Assembly: GCF_015207005.2 (NCBI RefSeq)
Contig: NZ_JADEXS020000001.1
Location: 1,922,001-1,986,000 of the forward strand
Length of the DNA stretch: 64,000 bases
Direction of reading: 5' to 3'
From: Desmonostoc muscorum LEGE 12446
Lineage (GTDB): Bacteria > Cyanobacteriota > Cyanobacteriia > Cyanobacteriales > Nostocaceae
The translations under genes and the position numbers were made by a program. The notes under the pieces were generated by a model that made no database searches, had not been told where the DNA came from, and was given only the letters and a program-made list of their open reading frames with translations. Within the stretch, counting starts at the first letter, position 1. Each line of letters opens with the position of its first letter. Shown here piece after piece: positions 41,800 through 50,696 of the stretch.

Positions 41800-42285
41800 C
41801 CCGCACCGCCGTCTTTACAAATTTTTACTTTTACTATATCTTTGCTTGTTTTTGGCTAGGGTGTCAATCAAGCCGCTACACGGATTTATTGACTCATCTT
41901 AAATTCTGAATAATCCATATATTATTATCCATGATAATTATTAAATTTTGAGTATTAATTATAAGATTTTTCGCATCCCAATACCACAAAGCTATACGTC
42001 TGTAACAAAACTAAAAATAATTTATACAAAATTTATAAATCCCCAGTTAAATTATGAAAATTTAGTAAAAGATACGGTTGATACCGAATTTGTTAGGCGC
42101 TTATGCCTATATTGGGAAAGTTATTACAAATTATACGACATGAATACTGAAAAAATCTCTGTTAACTTCACGGCTCGAATTACCTAAATATCTGGGTAAA
42201 ACAGTGATTTTGCTGTTGAAAGAGAAGACGTATTTATGTCCTGTTTCGGTTTTTTGTCAAGTGTTCCAACTACCCTGTTAAATTC
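41800..42285. other. Intergenic region, AT-rich
   Basis: Holds the promoters of dedA and the STAS gene. A 79-codon frame with TTG start (41948-42187) is present but has unusual composition and no clear start, so it is not called. No repeat or RNA is recognised. Confidence 0.35.
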
Positions 42286-42639
42286 ATGACTCTCACACAA
42301 GAACTTCAAGTTATTTTGTTCAAACCCCAAGCAAGCATCGATTTGGAAGGTGGTATGGCTTTGAGTGAACAGATGGCTGGAGTCGTGCCCCAACCCCATC
42401 AACTCTGGGTTATCGACCTAGCAGAAGTTAACTTTATGGACAGTTCTGGTTTAGTTCCTTTAGTAAAAGGGCTGAAAGCTGCACGTCAAAGAGGCTGTCG
42501 TTTGGTTTTATGCAACGTGCAAACTCCTGTACGATTAATTTTGGAACTTACACAGTTAGATTCAGTGTTTGAGATTTTTGACACTTACGAAGACATCATC
42601 ACCACTGTTAAAGATAAGAGTCTGGTGCTAGCAGGCTAA
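42286..42639 (+). CDS. STAS-domain protein (anti-sigma factor antagonist-like)
   Basis: A 117-residue single STAS domain, as in SpoIIAA/RsbV. The phospho-acceptor loop is DLAEVNFMDSSGLVPLVKGL (Ser pair about residues 58-59). Such proteins swap partners with an anti-sigma or switch-kinase protein when phosphorylated. Neither a kinase nor a phosphatase gene is adjacent, so its partner lies elsewhere. The gene has a repeated 3' tail downstream (42717-42752). Confidence 0.88.
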   Translation: MTLTQELQVILFKPQASIDLEGGMALSEQMAGVVPQPHQLWVIDLAEVNFMDSSGLVPLVKGLKAARQRGCRLVLCNVQTPVRLILELTQLDSVFEIFDTYEDIITTVKDKSLVLAG

Positions 42640-43050
42640 TAAATAAATCTACCTTAAGAAGGATGGTGGAGTCAACCAATTTTGCATTCATTTAATCTTT
42701 TTTGTTTATCCTTACATCGTCAAAGATAAAAGTCTGATGCTAGCAGGCTAATTTCCTATCTTAACTTAGACAACAATGTTGAGGAAAACTCATAGCTTTC
42801 GAGCTATCCATATAGTACAGGAAATGGCCAAAATCGGTCAAAGCAGATGCAATTGTTTGTCAGACTCCCCAGCCTCTTGAAAACACAGCTTTTCAAACTA
42901 CTCTCAGACGATGTTTGAAAAGTACACGGTCATTATAGATATACCTCCGAATAAGCCCTAAAATCCTCCTAGTCCTCCTTTTTAAAGAGGAGGGCAGGGG
43001 GAAATATAAAGTTTTTGATACATCAGCTACTACTTTTAAACCATCCTCTT
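42640..43050. other. Intergenic region with a duplicated 3' gene tail
   Basis: The last ~37 bases of the STAS gene (AAAGATAAGAGTCTGGTGCT...) reappear with few changes at 42720-42752. A hairpin CCTCCTTTTT-AAA-GAGGAGG lies at about 42976-42995. No gene is supported. The region separates convergent genes and probably contains terminators. Confidence 0.5.
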
Positions 43051-43611
43051 TTAGGCATTCTGGGGTGTTGAAATGTGAGTTTGTTCGGATGCTGTTCGGG
43101 GGAAATTTGGCAAATCAATGCCGCTGTGACTAGCATTGCGGGTTTTGATTGCTAAACGGTAACTTACACTTTGCAGTTCCGCCTGTAGTTGGCGGTTTTC
43201 CCGTTGTAGCATTGCTACTTTTTCTCTCACTGGCGTCATGCGCTCCTCAAACTTACGACGGTAAATTTGAGGCAACTCTTGTACAACTTGCTCCAACATC
43301 CGAGTGCGATCGGTAAGTTCTTGAACTGACTGTCGCAATTGGTAAATTTCGGAGTCACGAGTTGTAATTTGCTCTTGGTAGAATGCCACCTGCTGTTCCA
43401 CAGCTTGGAGTTGTTCTTGCAAAGCTTGTAACTGCGTGATATCGCGCTCAAGCTCCGGCTGTTGGGGCATAAAATTAGTATTACCCTTAACCAGCCGGAA
43501 GAGTTCTTGAGATAGCTGTTGCACTAATTGATCGCGAAGTTGCAACTCTTGGCGTAGTTGCGATACTTCGGTAGAGAGGGCTTGAATGTCGGGTGTATTA
43601 GATTGGCTCAC
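43051..43611 (-). CDS. Conserved cyanobacterial coiled-coil protein
   Basis: A 186-residue protein dominated by heptad repeats (about residues 8-150: LSTEVSQLRQELQLRDQLVQ, LQALQEQLQAVEQQVAFY, REKVAMLQRENRQLQAEL). The tail is Ser/Pro/Thr-rich. No membrane segment or enzyme motif. I recall similar proteins as an uncharacterised Nostocales family. Possibly a cytoskeletal or scaffold element; this is inference only. Confidence 0.7.
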   Translation of the reverse strand: MSQSNTPDIQALSTEVSQLRQELQLRDQLVQQLSQELFRLVKGNTNFMPQQPELERDITQLQALQEQLQAVEQQVAFYQEQITTRDSEIYQLRQSVQELTDRTRMLEQVVQELPQIYRRKFEERMTPVREKVAMLQRENRQLQAELQSVSYRLAIKTRNASHSGIDLPNFPRTASEQTHISTPQNA

Positions 43612-43875
43612 AGTAGCTTACCGCTCCCATTCAGAATCTTGTCCACTCTTAGGTATAACTGCGGGAGTACTACCTTTGGCAAGTATTTGTTAATTTAGCA
43701 TTACGAGCCAAGTCACTGGTAAATAAAAAAACAAAATTTTATTTAAGGGGAGTGGGGAGTGGAGAGTAGGGATAAGGGAGCAAGTCTTTACCCTGTGCCC
43801 TTCATTTCGCGTTGGTTCCAGCCATATATCTCTGCTACCTTGCTCCCCCACTCCCTATTCCCTATTCTCTACTTC

Positions 43876-44220
43876 CTACGCAGTTGCAGTTGCAGTTGCA
43901 GTCGCAGCCACTTTGGCAGGTTTAGCCTCTTCGAGTTCCTGCTTAATTGTGAGATAGCGAATTACTTCTTCACTCAAGCGCATGGCGCGTTCAAAGGGAG
44001 CGATCGCAGTTGCAGGTGCAGTGTAGTTCAACTGGATGTAAATTCCATCCCGGTGTCTGTTAATTTCATAAGCTAGACGACGCTTACCACGATTTTGAAT
44101 TTGGATATCCTCGGCGCCTTGTTCCCGAAGCAAATTCTGATATTTCGTAACTGCTTGCTCTACCTGTTCGTCTCCCAAGTCAGGACGCAGGATGTACATT
44201 GTTTCGTAACTTGTGGTCAT
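43876..44220 (-). CDS. rpsF: 30S ribosomal protein S6
   Basis: A 114-residue small-subunit ribosomal protein that binds 16S rRNA with S18. Typical blocks: [40 protein letters not shown] and [16 protein letters not shown]. The C-terminus is a low-complexity (A-T)n tail encoded by GCAGTT-type repeats, a lineage-specific extension. ATG 44220 is chosen because AAGGAGA stands eight bases before it; an upstream in-frame start (44244) is unlikely. No rpsR or ssb gene follows, as usual in cyanobacteria. Confidence 0.95.
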   Translation of the reverse strand: MTTSYETMYILRPDLGDEQVEQAVTKYQNLLREQGAEDIQIQNRGKRRLAYEINRHRDGIYIQLNYTAPATAIAPFERAMRLSEEVIRYLTIKQELEEAKPAKVAATATATATA

Positions 44221-44629
44221 ATTTTTCAGTCTCCTTATGGACAAAAGTGGCTGCCAGTGTCAAATTATACTTAATTTATTTCAAAATAGTAGTATTCATC
44301 AACATCTGAAGCAACAAGGAACTATAATCTTACCAGTTTTCAATTTTGTTTCATTAGCCAATCCGCCGAACTTTGGATTTCATTTCTTGGATGTCCCTAT
44401 TGAAATACTAGGTCGGAAAACGACCCCAGGTTTCTTTAGCAAGTAAGAATCCAGCTTTTGGTGTTCGCCAGCATCGATTCAGCTATCAGCTTAGCCTTTT
44501 CCACAGGATATCTATAGCGATCGCTTTTTTGCTCAACAAGGCTCAATCGGTTCGCCAAAAAGCTAACTGAGGTTTGCTAATAGCCGCTTACAGGTTTTAA
44601 TCAAAGACAAAAGGATATTCATCAAGGTT
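44221..44629. promoter_or_regulatory. Divergent intergenic region between rpsF and FAH gene
   Basis: About 410 bases with promoters for rpsF (minus) and the FAH-type gene (plus). A small hairpin GGTCG-GAAAA-CGACC lies at about 44411-44425, which could fold in an rpsF leader transcript or be unrelated. A plus-strand frame here lacks support. Confidence 0.35.
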
Positions 44630-45403
44630 ATGGCGCAGCGCTATGTGCGAATTCAAAATCAAGAAGGACAGATTTTCTATGGGTTACTACAACCATCCTT
44701 CAACGTCCAGTTGCTAGATGCTCCCCCCTGGTTACAAGGGCAACCCACTGATTTGACTTTGACGCCAGAAAATTACCAAATTTTGGCTCCCTGCGCTCCG
44801 TCGAAAATTGTGGCGGTGGGCAAGAATTATGCAGATCATGCTGCGGAAATGGGAACTCCAGTGCCTTCTGAGCCACTAATTTTTCTGAAGCCACCCACTT
44901 CGATTATTCCGTCTGAGACGGAAATTAAATATCCTCCCCAGTCCCAACGAGTAGATTACGAAGGAGAGTTAGCATTAGTGATTGGCGATCGCGTTTTTGA
45001 GTGTACGCCAGAAATCGCCCAAACTAAAATTTGGGGCTACACCATTGCTAATGATGTGACAGCGCGGGATTTACAAAAACAAGATGGTCAATGGACGCGA
45101 GCCAAAGGTTTTGATACTTTCTGTCCCTTGGGTCCTTGGATTGTGCGGGAATTAAATCCAGGAGCGAGATTGCAGACTTTTCTGAATGACGAGGCCAATC
45201 CAGTCCAATCTGCCTGTATCGATCAGATGGTATTTCCGCCGGATGTTTTAGTGTCTTATATCAGTCAGGTGATGACGCTACTACCGGGGGATGTGGTGCT
45301 TACAGGGACGCCAGAGGGTGTAAGTCCATTGCAACTAGGCGATCGCGTCCGTGTAGAAATTGAAGGTATTGGTCGCCTGGAAAACACCGTAGCGACCCGT
45401 TAA
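44630..45403 (+). CDS. Fumarylacetoacetate hydrolase family protein
   Basis: A 257-residue FAH-fold hydrolase or decarboxylase. The metal/substrate core is IVAVGKNYADHAAEMG (about residues 62-77), RVDYEGELALVIG (Glu ligands) and GYTIANDVTARDLQ, with ARGKGFDTFCPLGPW-like ARKGFD and PGDVVLTGTPEGV near the end. Members cleave C-C bonds in 2-oxo acids (oxaloacetate, acylpyruvates); the substrate here is unknown. Full length for the YcgM-like group. Convergent with the Tic20 gene, three bases apart. Confidence 0.9.
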   Translation: MAQRYVRIQNQEGQIFYGLLQPSFNVQLLDAPPWLQGQPTDLTLTPENYQILAPCAPSKIVAVGKNYADHAAEMGTPVPSEPLIFLKPPTSIIPSETEIKYPPQSQRVDYEGELALVIGDRVFECTPEIAQTKIWGYTIANDVTARDLQKQDGQWTRAKGFDTFCPLGPWIVRELNPGARLQTFLNDEANPVQSACIDQMVFPPDVLVSYISQVMTLLPGDVVLTGTPEGVSPLQLGDRVRVEIEGIGRLENTVATR

Positions 45404-45406
45404 CAG

Positions 45407-45886
45407 CTAGCGCACTTGCATATGCACCGCATCAGAAATCGCTGGAATTTCTGCATAACGCCCGATCAAAGACTGGATGACTGAATATCCAACTGCTACC
45501 ACTACACCTAAAAAGATAGTGTTGGCTACTGTTTCTATTGCAAAGCCAGTACCAGGAACCTGTCCTAAAATTCGCACCAGTATGGAACACAAAAATATAA
45601 CTACGTCCAGAAGAATTGCCTGCATTGTGTTGAAACGAATGAAGTGACTGATTTTTTCGTTTCTGACCACCAATAGGAACAAGGCAAAGAACACGATTAG
45701 TTGTCCAAATTGTCCCAAACTACCGTAAATTATTAGCACTGGTTGCAGCGGTAAAAGCAGGACTTGTAGTACTGGAAACTCTCTTAACAAAAAGCTGCCA
45801 AAGACTAAACCATCAACTAGGGGCAGCAAGTAAGGCAAGCAAGCAAAAATCCGATCCCAAACCGTTGTAGACCCGCGCCAAGTCAT
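45407..45886 (-). CDS. Tic20 family membrane protein
   Basis: A 159-residue protein with four membrane segments, the size and layout of cyanobacterial Tic20 homologues, ancestors of the chloroplast inner-envelope import channel. Seen blocks are ACLPYLLPLVDGLVFGSFLL, FFALFLLVVRNEKISHFIRF and NTMQAILLDVVIFLCSILV. The family's FNTMQA motif is characteristic. Role in the cyanobacterium is unknown. Confidence 0.88.
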   Translation of the reverse strand: MTWRGSTTVWDRIFACLPYLLPLVDGLVFGSFLLREFPVLQVLLLPLQPVLIIYGSLGQFGQLIVFFALFLLVVRNEKISHFIRFNTMQAILLDVVIFLCSILVRILGQVPGTGFAIETVANTIFLGVVVAVGYSVIQSLIGRYAEIPAISDAVHMQVR

Positions 45887-45967
45887 TATGCATTCTCCTA
45901 TGGTTATATTTCAACAGCTACTTGACCTTAGGATAACGCAGTTGCTTGGTCTTGCTGGTAAATCCAG

Positions 45968-46165
45968 TTATTCTATATGGGCGATGCGAAAGCCCATTAC
46001 ACACTCATATTGGTCTGGCTGCTGTTGAGTAAGTTTGCTAATGGCTTGACCACAACGCAGTTTACCTGCACGCCAGCGGGGTTGGCCGCTGCCATCAGCG
46101 AGTAAACAAGACTGGCAAACTTGCTCAGGGGCAAGGATTTGCTCGTCCATTAAAATGACTAGCAT
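45968..46165 (-). CDS. Small conserved hypothetical protein with CxxC motif
   Basis: A 65-residue protein. VCQSCLLADGSGQPRWRAGKL and RCGQAI give three Cys, possibly a metal or redox site. GGAGGG lies six to ten bases before the ATG, which supports translation. Resembles small proteins conserved in cyanobacteria without assigned function. Confidence 0.6.
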   Translation of the reverse strand: MLVILMDEQILAPEQVCQSCLLADGSGQPRWRAGKLRCGQAISKLTQQQPDQYECVMGFRIAHIE

Positions 46166-46664
46166 CTAATCCCTCCTGTAAATTTTTATTGTCACCTACA
46201 TTTCACTATGAGGAGGACACTCGTTGTAGCGGCTTACAAGGACAGCGCGTCGTCAGTTATGGTGATTTGCCATCGCAGAGCGTACTTAAGAGCAGCCGTA
46301 CTAGCGGCACACCACCCGCTACGAATGAAAGAAACACTTTAATCCCCCACTCCCTACTCCCCACTCCCCATCTTTACTTAAGAGCTACATCCTACCTGTT
46401 TGTAGCAAAAAGTTGGGCTTCACAATTCAATCAAAGTTGTCAAGTGAATCTTAATTTATTGTATGTTCTGTTCTGTTGGAGATTGGGTTGTTGACTCAAA
46501 AAAGGCTGATTCCAGGGTATTGACTTTGCGAAAATTTAAGTATATGAAACTAAGTTAACTTGATAGCCTTTTTAAGGATGCAATTACAAATTACTGAGGT
46601 AAACTTGCAAGCAAGCTAATACACAATATTACTGGGCGGCTTGTCGGTCTGGGCATCACTCACA
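46166..46664. other. Intergenic region with dispersed repeat sequence
   Basis: About 500 bases. The part 46205-46340 (GCGCGTCGTC, TAGCGGC, CGTACTAGCGGC) is GC-rich and resembles dispersed cyanobacterial repeats. CCCACTCCCTACTCCCC-type units lie at 46345-46370. The last 200 bases are AT-rich and should hold the promoter of the next gene. No gene is supported. Confidence 0.4.
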
Positions 46665-47183
46665 ATGGAACACTGGCAATTTCTTATACAGAAGCAAGGC
46701 GATCGCTCGTGGCATATCCTGGAATCGCCAAATTTAGAAATTTTGGAAGGGCAGTATAGAGTTCTGGCTCGTTCTAGCCTGCCCAATACAGATGTGGAAG
46801 TGCGCGTCACTCACTTTTCAATAAAGGAAGTCACGCCAAAACGGCGAATTTTCAAGCGATCGCGTCGCACTAACTTAGAAGGGTTAATGGCGGTAATTCC
46901 TTTTACTTACTTTGAGCCAGGAGTTTGGGAACTGCGCTGTTCGGGCGATTTGATGTCGGATATGCTGGGTAAATCTTGGCAATACACCGTCCAACTGCAA
47001 GTTCTGTCCCAGGGGGCAGGGGGCAGGGGGCAGGGGGGGGGGGAGATGAGGGAGATGAGGGAGATGAGGGAGATAGGGAGCAGGGAGCAGAGGAGAAGTT
47101 GCAGTAAGTCTTTCCCCTGTGCGTCTTTCCGATGCCCCATGCCCTGTGGAAACGCTAGATCGGGCGATCGCCGTTGCCAGTGA
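46665..47183 (+). pseudogene. N-terminal part of a large repeat-rich protein, interrupted
   Basis: The frame from ATG 46665 encodes a compact beta-rich domain (MEHWQFLIQKQGDRSWHILE, LARSSLPNTDVEVRVTHFSI, VIPFTYFEPGVWELRCSGDL) up to QLQVLSQ at about 47010. It then runs into low-complexity DNA (AGGGGGC units, an 11-G run, GGGAGATGA units) and ends out of frame with the downstream half. The remaining residues are readings of repeats. The protein very probably continued into the frame at 47119-49611. Confidence 0.6.
47012..47145. repeat. Low-complexity insertion with G11 tract inside a gene
   Basis: Tandem GGGGGCA heptamers, eleven consecutive G (about 47033-47043), tandem GGGAGATGA nonamers and then AGGGAGC units and GCCCCATGCCC. 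These motifs are otherwise intergenic in this window. They contain stop codons in the frame that would join the two halves, so a one-base change in the G-run alone would not restore the gene. Confidence 0.75.
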
Positions 47184-49611
47184 ACTACCAATTCCTACAG
47201 ATGGCAGCCCTGACAGTGCTGTTGTGCCAGATGTAAGCAAAGAAGAAGCTACAGCTAGCAGCCCTGACACCGCTGTTGTCCTAGATGCAAGCAAAGAAGA
47301 AGATACAGCTAGCAGCCCTGATACTGCTGTTGTCCTAGATGCAAGCAAAGAAGAAGATACAGATAGTAGCTCTGACACCAATGTTGTGCCAGATGCAACC
47401 AAAGAAGAAGATACAGCGATCGATGAGCCTGTCAGTCCTGTATGGTTCAAAGGTGAGACGGCAGAACAGATTTTACAAAATTTAATAGAATTAGCTTTAC
47501 CAACTGCTGAATTGCTATCCGAAGATGAAAAGGTTACAGATTCTTCAGGAACACAACAGCCACTGCCATTATTGCTGACTTTAGATCGGGATAGTTACAT
47601 TGCTCGTTGGGGACAAGCTCTAACAATTAGTGGGCACGTAGAACTGAAGGAAAAGACGAATCTAGAACTGGCTGAAAGATTATCCTCAAAAAGCGTCCGT
47701 GGACTCGAACTAAAAATTGAACTGCGATCGCCCTTAGAATCACAAATCCTGACCCAGGTACGGCGACCCTTACCAGACCAAGTACTGCCTTTCACTATCA
47801 ATACCTCAATTGATATTCCTGCTGAGTGTGAATCCAAGCTAATTTTGGCAGATATCAGTTTGTATGGTAGATTCACTGAAATTAGTCAAGTGATAGAGTT
47901 AGCCACGCAGTCCTTCACCATTACAGCAGATGTAACCGAATTACTGGCAATCACAGCCGCAGCAAAATCTAGTACATCAAATGAGGCGATCGCACCATCG
48001 GTGTCCTCTGACAGGTTCACGGAACCAGAAGCAACTGTTAAGCTCGATTTAAAACTATTAAATCTGGTCAAACTCCGAAAAACAGACCAGCCTCCGCTAG
48101 TCAATCCATCCCCAAACACACCCCTACCACCGCAAATTAACCTGCAAGTTCTCCGAGAAGCCACTCTACGGACATCTGATCTGAAAAATTCAGCGAGTTC
48201 GCCTCAATTACCAAAACTGCCCCCCATTCAAACTGATGTCAATACCCCCATAGATGTTGTTGCTGAATCTCCCATACAGAACGAGCTTTTAGAAAAGGAT
48301 GCTACCATAGCTGCCATCAACTTGGAGCAGTTAGTCATCAGGCAACGTCGAATCCCAATACTCGACAAAACTTTTCCATACTTGAAGCGGCTGCAAACTG
48401 CGCCAAGTGCTACAGAAGAAGTAAAAGATAATGCCCCAGATACATTGGAAATTCAAGCGGCTGAGGACATACCCCAGTTGGACACAATTATCACTGAAGA
48501 TAAAAACACAGCCCAAGTAGTAACTGAGGGAAATTCAGAATTCCAAGAAGAATCTGTTGCTCAAGTGTTAACTGAGGCAAATTTAGAATTCCAAGAAGAA
48601 TCTGTTGCTCAAGTGTTAACTGAGGCAAATTTAGAATTCCAAGAAGAATCTATTCCTCAAGTGTTAACTGAGGCAAATTCAGAATTCCAAGAAGAATCTG
48701 TTGCTCAAGTACTAGTTCAGCCAAATTCAGAATTCATAAAAACAAACCTTTACTCATCTCCCTTGCTCAGGAAGTGGATGCAGAGCCAAGGATACTCTTT
48801 GCCTGAATCCATAAATGAGCTGCCACCCCAAGGGTACGATAACTATATTCCAGCCCAGCAGACACCGCTTTCTATTAGTCCAGAAATTCCCAATGGTGAT
48901 GTTGATGTTGTTGATGTCGATTTGCTGTTAAGTTTAGATGCCAACACAGAAATACTGGAAGACACAGACACAGTTAAAAAAGCAGACCTGGTTATAGAGG
49001 AAAATACGGAAGTAGAAATATTACCAGAAGAACCAATATTTTCACCACCTTTGTTATCACAAATACCGCCCCCTCCTCCTCCGATAAACAGAAATACAGC
49101 GTCAGCTTGGTTGGCGCAAGAAATTGTTGTAGATGATACATACAGTGAATTAGAAGCCAATGCAATGAAGAGTTATGCCTTGGAACAAGAGGAGCAAGCA
49201 GCGTCAGATTTATCTCGTCTCCTACCTATAAATACGGTAGCCATTGAGCCTTTGCCAATTCCACAACTACATGTGCCAGAGGGCGAACTAATAGCTGGCA
49301 AGTCTGCGATCGTGCGCGTAGTGGTGCCTGAAGTAACTCGACAAGTTGCTGTCAAGTTATGGGTTGAAGATTACCAAACTCGTTGGTTGTTAGACGGCCC
49401 CCATTTACTGACAAATTTATTACCTAACGCCTTGTCCGGGTTGGAAGGGATCACGCAATTAAACATTCCCTTTGGCTGTTTGGAAATTCGCTTAGAAGCG
49501 ATCGCTCTCGATCCGACAACCCAACAGGAGAGTCACAAAGTCACAATAGTGCGAACTGTCATCCCTCCAGACTTGCCAAATTTAGAGCTAGATGAACTAT
49601 TGGGTATTTGA
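47119..49611 (+). CDS. C-terminal part of the large repeat-rich protein
   Basis: An 830-residue frame (GTG at 47119, real homology from about PVETLDRAIAVASELPIPTD). It holds three copies of a ~21-residue repeat (DASKEEDTASSPDTAVVL) near the N-terminus and four to five copies of a ~22-residue repeat (QVLTEANLEFQEESVA) at about residues 465-535. A Pro-rich segment (SQIPPPPPPINR) follows. The C-terminal ~150 residues form a beta-rich domain (VAVKLWVEDYQTRWLLDGPH, LNIPFGCLEIRLEAIALDP). No signal or membrane segment is evident. Function unknown. Confidence 0.7.
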   Translation: MRLSDAPCPVETLDRAIAVASELPIPTDGSPDSAVVPDVSKEEATASSPDTAVVLDASKEEDTASSPDTAVVLDASKEEDTDSSSDTNVVPDATKEEDTAIDEPVSPVWFKGETAEQILQNLIELALPTAELLSEDEKVTDSSGTQQPLPLLLTLDRDSYIARWGQALTISGHVELKEKTNLELAERLSSKSVRGLELKIELRSPLESQILTQVRRPLPDQVLPFTINTSIDIPAECESKLILADISLYGRFTEISQVIELATQSFTITADVTELLAITAAAKSSTSNEAIAPSVSSDRFTEPEATVKLDLKLLNLVKLRKTDQPPLVNPSPNTPLPPQINLQVLREATLRTSDLKNSASSPQLPKLPPIQTDVNTPIDVVAESPIQNELLEKDATIAAINLEQLVIRQRRIPILDKTFPYLKRLQTAPSATEEVKDNAPDTLEIQAAEDIPQLDTIITEDKNTAQVVTEGNSEFQEESVAQVLTEANLEFQEESVAQVLTEANLEFQEESIPQVLTEANSEFQEESVAQVLVQPNSEFIKTNLYSSPLLRKWMQSQGYSLPESINELPPQGYDNYIPAQQTPLSISPEIPNGDVDVVDVDLLLSLDANTEILEDTDTVKKADLVIEENTEVEILPEEPIFSPPLLSQIPPPPPPINRNTASAWLAQEIVVDDTYSELEANAMKSYALEQEEQAASDLSRLLPINTVAIEPLPIPQLHVPEGELIAGKSAIVRVVVPEVTRQVAVKLWVEDYQTRWLLDGPHLLTNLLPNALSGLEGITQLNIPFGCLEIRLEAIALDPTTQQESHKVTIVRTVIPPDLPNLELDELLGI

Positions 49612-49785
49612 CTGGGGACTGGGGACTGGGGACTGGGGACTGGGGACTAGGGACTGGGGACTGGGGACTGGGGACTAGGGACTGGGGACTGGGGACTAGG
49701 GGCTTGATAAAGGGTACACTTTCAATCCCCAATCCCCAATCCCCATTCCCCAATCCCCAATCCCCAATCCCCAATATCGCCTGTG
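49612..49785. repeat. STRR heptamer arrays in inverted pair
   Basis: About 13 tandem GGGGACT units (49612-49705), a spacer of some 25 bases, then tandem CCCCAAT units (49723-49775). The two arrays are near-complementary and can form a long hairpin. They follow the repeat-rich gene and precede the psaI promoter. Confidence 0.9.
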
Positions 49786-49872
49786 TTAAAAATCTTTAGA
49801 ATTTAAAAAATCTGGCGCACTTTGCAGTAAGCTCATTTTGAATTGTAGTGTGATTTAACAGGAACCTTAACT

Positions 49873-50013
49873 ATGGCATTTGAATTTTTGCCTACGATCT
49901 TGGCTAGCACTTCCTACTTGCCTGCTATCTTCGTTCCGATCATTGGTTGGGTTTTACCAGGCGTGGTATTCGCATTTCTATTTTTATACGTAGAAAGCGA
50001 AGATATTGCTTGA
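49873..50013 (+). CDS. psaI: Photosystem I reaction centre subunit VIII
   Basis: A 46-residue single-span thylakoid protein: MAFEFLPTILASTSYLPAIF, then VPIIGWVLPGVVFAFLFLYV and the acidic end ESEDIA. This matches cyanobacterial PsaI in length and in the motifs FLPxIL and PxIGWVxP. PsaI lies at the PSI trimer interface and helps PsaL. AGGAACC precedes the ATG. A MITE and a terminator follow. Confidence 0.92.
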   Translation: MAFEFLPTILASTSYLPAIFVPIIGWVLPGVVFAFLFLYVESEDIA

Positions 50014-50019
50014 TTGGTT

Positions 50020-50127
50020 TATAGCGTTTCCCATTTAGATGCGGTACAACATTACATGGCGATGTGTAGGGGCACGGCACTGCCGTGCCCCTACAGGTGT
50101 ACCTCACGCTTGTCGGGAAACGCTATA
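50020..50127. mobile_element. MITE-like element with TATAGCGTTTCCC ends
   Basis: A 108-bp element with perfect 13-bp terminal inverted repeats TATAGCGTTTCCC (50020-50032) and GGGAAACGCTATA (50115-50127). Inside is the palindrome GTAGGGGCACGGCA-C-TGCCGTGCCCCTAC at 50066-50094, related to those at 1853 and 3136. It is non-coding and directly follows the psaI stop codon. A TA target is possible. Confidence 0.8.
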
Positions 50128-50282
50128 TAGTAATTGGTAATTGGTAATAGATTACTTCGCTTTTTACTAATTACCTAATTATTAATTACAGTAGAATTCA
50201 GAATTCAGAATTCAGAATTCAGGTATGGGGTCAATCGAAAATCCAAAATTGATTGACCTTCCTTAAAATTTGCTGTAACAAT

Positions 50283-50314
50283 GCCGCCTATCTCAGAGAG
50301 ACAGGCGGCTTTTT
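50283..50314 (+). terminator. Rho-independent terminator
   Basis: GCCGCCT, 13 bases, AGGCGGC, then TTTTT. It is oriented for the plus strand, consistent with ending the psaI transcript. It lies 64 bases before the 3' end of psbJ, so it also separates the convergent psbEFLJ operon. Confidence 0.85.
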
Positions 50315-50377
50315 AATGCTGATTTCTCAACAAATGCTAGAAAATTCAGACTTTATAGTATTGGCTTCAAACTAGTT

Positions 50378-50497
50378 TTAGATTGAAGAACCCAGTCCGG
50401 CGTAGGCACCATAAAAGAAAATGCCCAAGACTGTAATTACACCTAATCCTGCGACCGTAGCGACGACCCACAGGGGAATTCTCCCACTTCCAGACAC
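50378..50497 (-). CDS. psbJ: Photosystem II protein J
   Basis: A 39-residue single-span PSII subunit ([20 protein letters not shown]...[13 protein letters not shown]) near cytochrome b559 and the QB channel. GTG start at 50497; GGGAGGAG lies ~10 bases upstream. Last gene of psbE-psbF-psbL-psbJ. Confidence 0.95.
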   Translation of the reverse strand: MSGSGRIPLWVVATVAGLGVITVLGIFFYGAYAGLGSSI

Positions 50498-50567
50498 AGC
50501 TTCTCTCCTCCCTTAACAACAAATCAACACACGTTCAATAAACAAAGATTAACAACATTTGTTCTAG

Positions 50568-50687
50568 TTAGTTAAAGAAGTAACTAGAAAACAGAATCCC
50601 TAGAACAAAAATTAGTAGTAGTCCCAGGAATAGCGAAGTCCGGTTTAGTTCAACCGGTTGATTATTAGGATTGGGCGATTTTTCCAT
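50568..50687 (-). CDS. psbL: Photosystem II protein L
   Basis: A 39-residue PSII subunit needed for dimer stability and QA function: [20 protein letters not shown] and [11 protein letters not shown], the family ending. It starts nine bases after the psbF stop, and psbJ begins 70 bases later. Confidence 0.96.
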   Translation of the reverse strand: MEKSPNPNNQPVELNRTSLFLGLLLIFVLGILFSSYFFN

Positions 50688-50696
50688 AACTTGCTC

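Larger units (their letters stand above)
50014..50377. other. Intergenic region between psaI and psbJ
   Basis: Contains a MITE (50020-50127), four tandem AGAATTC heptamers (50193-50221) and the psaI-side terminator (50283-50314). No further gene is seen. Confidence 0.6.

Noticed and set aside
41948..42187. 79-codon frame with TTG start
   Set aside because: Odd composition, no ribosome site, no recognisable domain; treated as AT-rich intergenic DNA.
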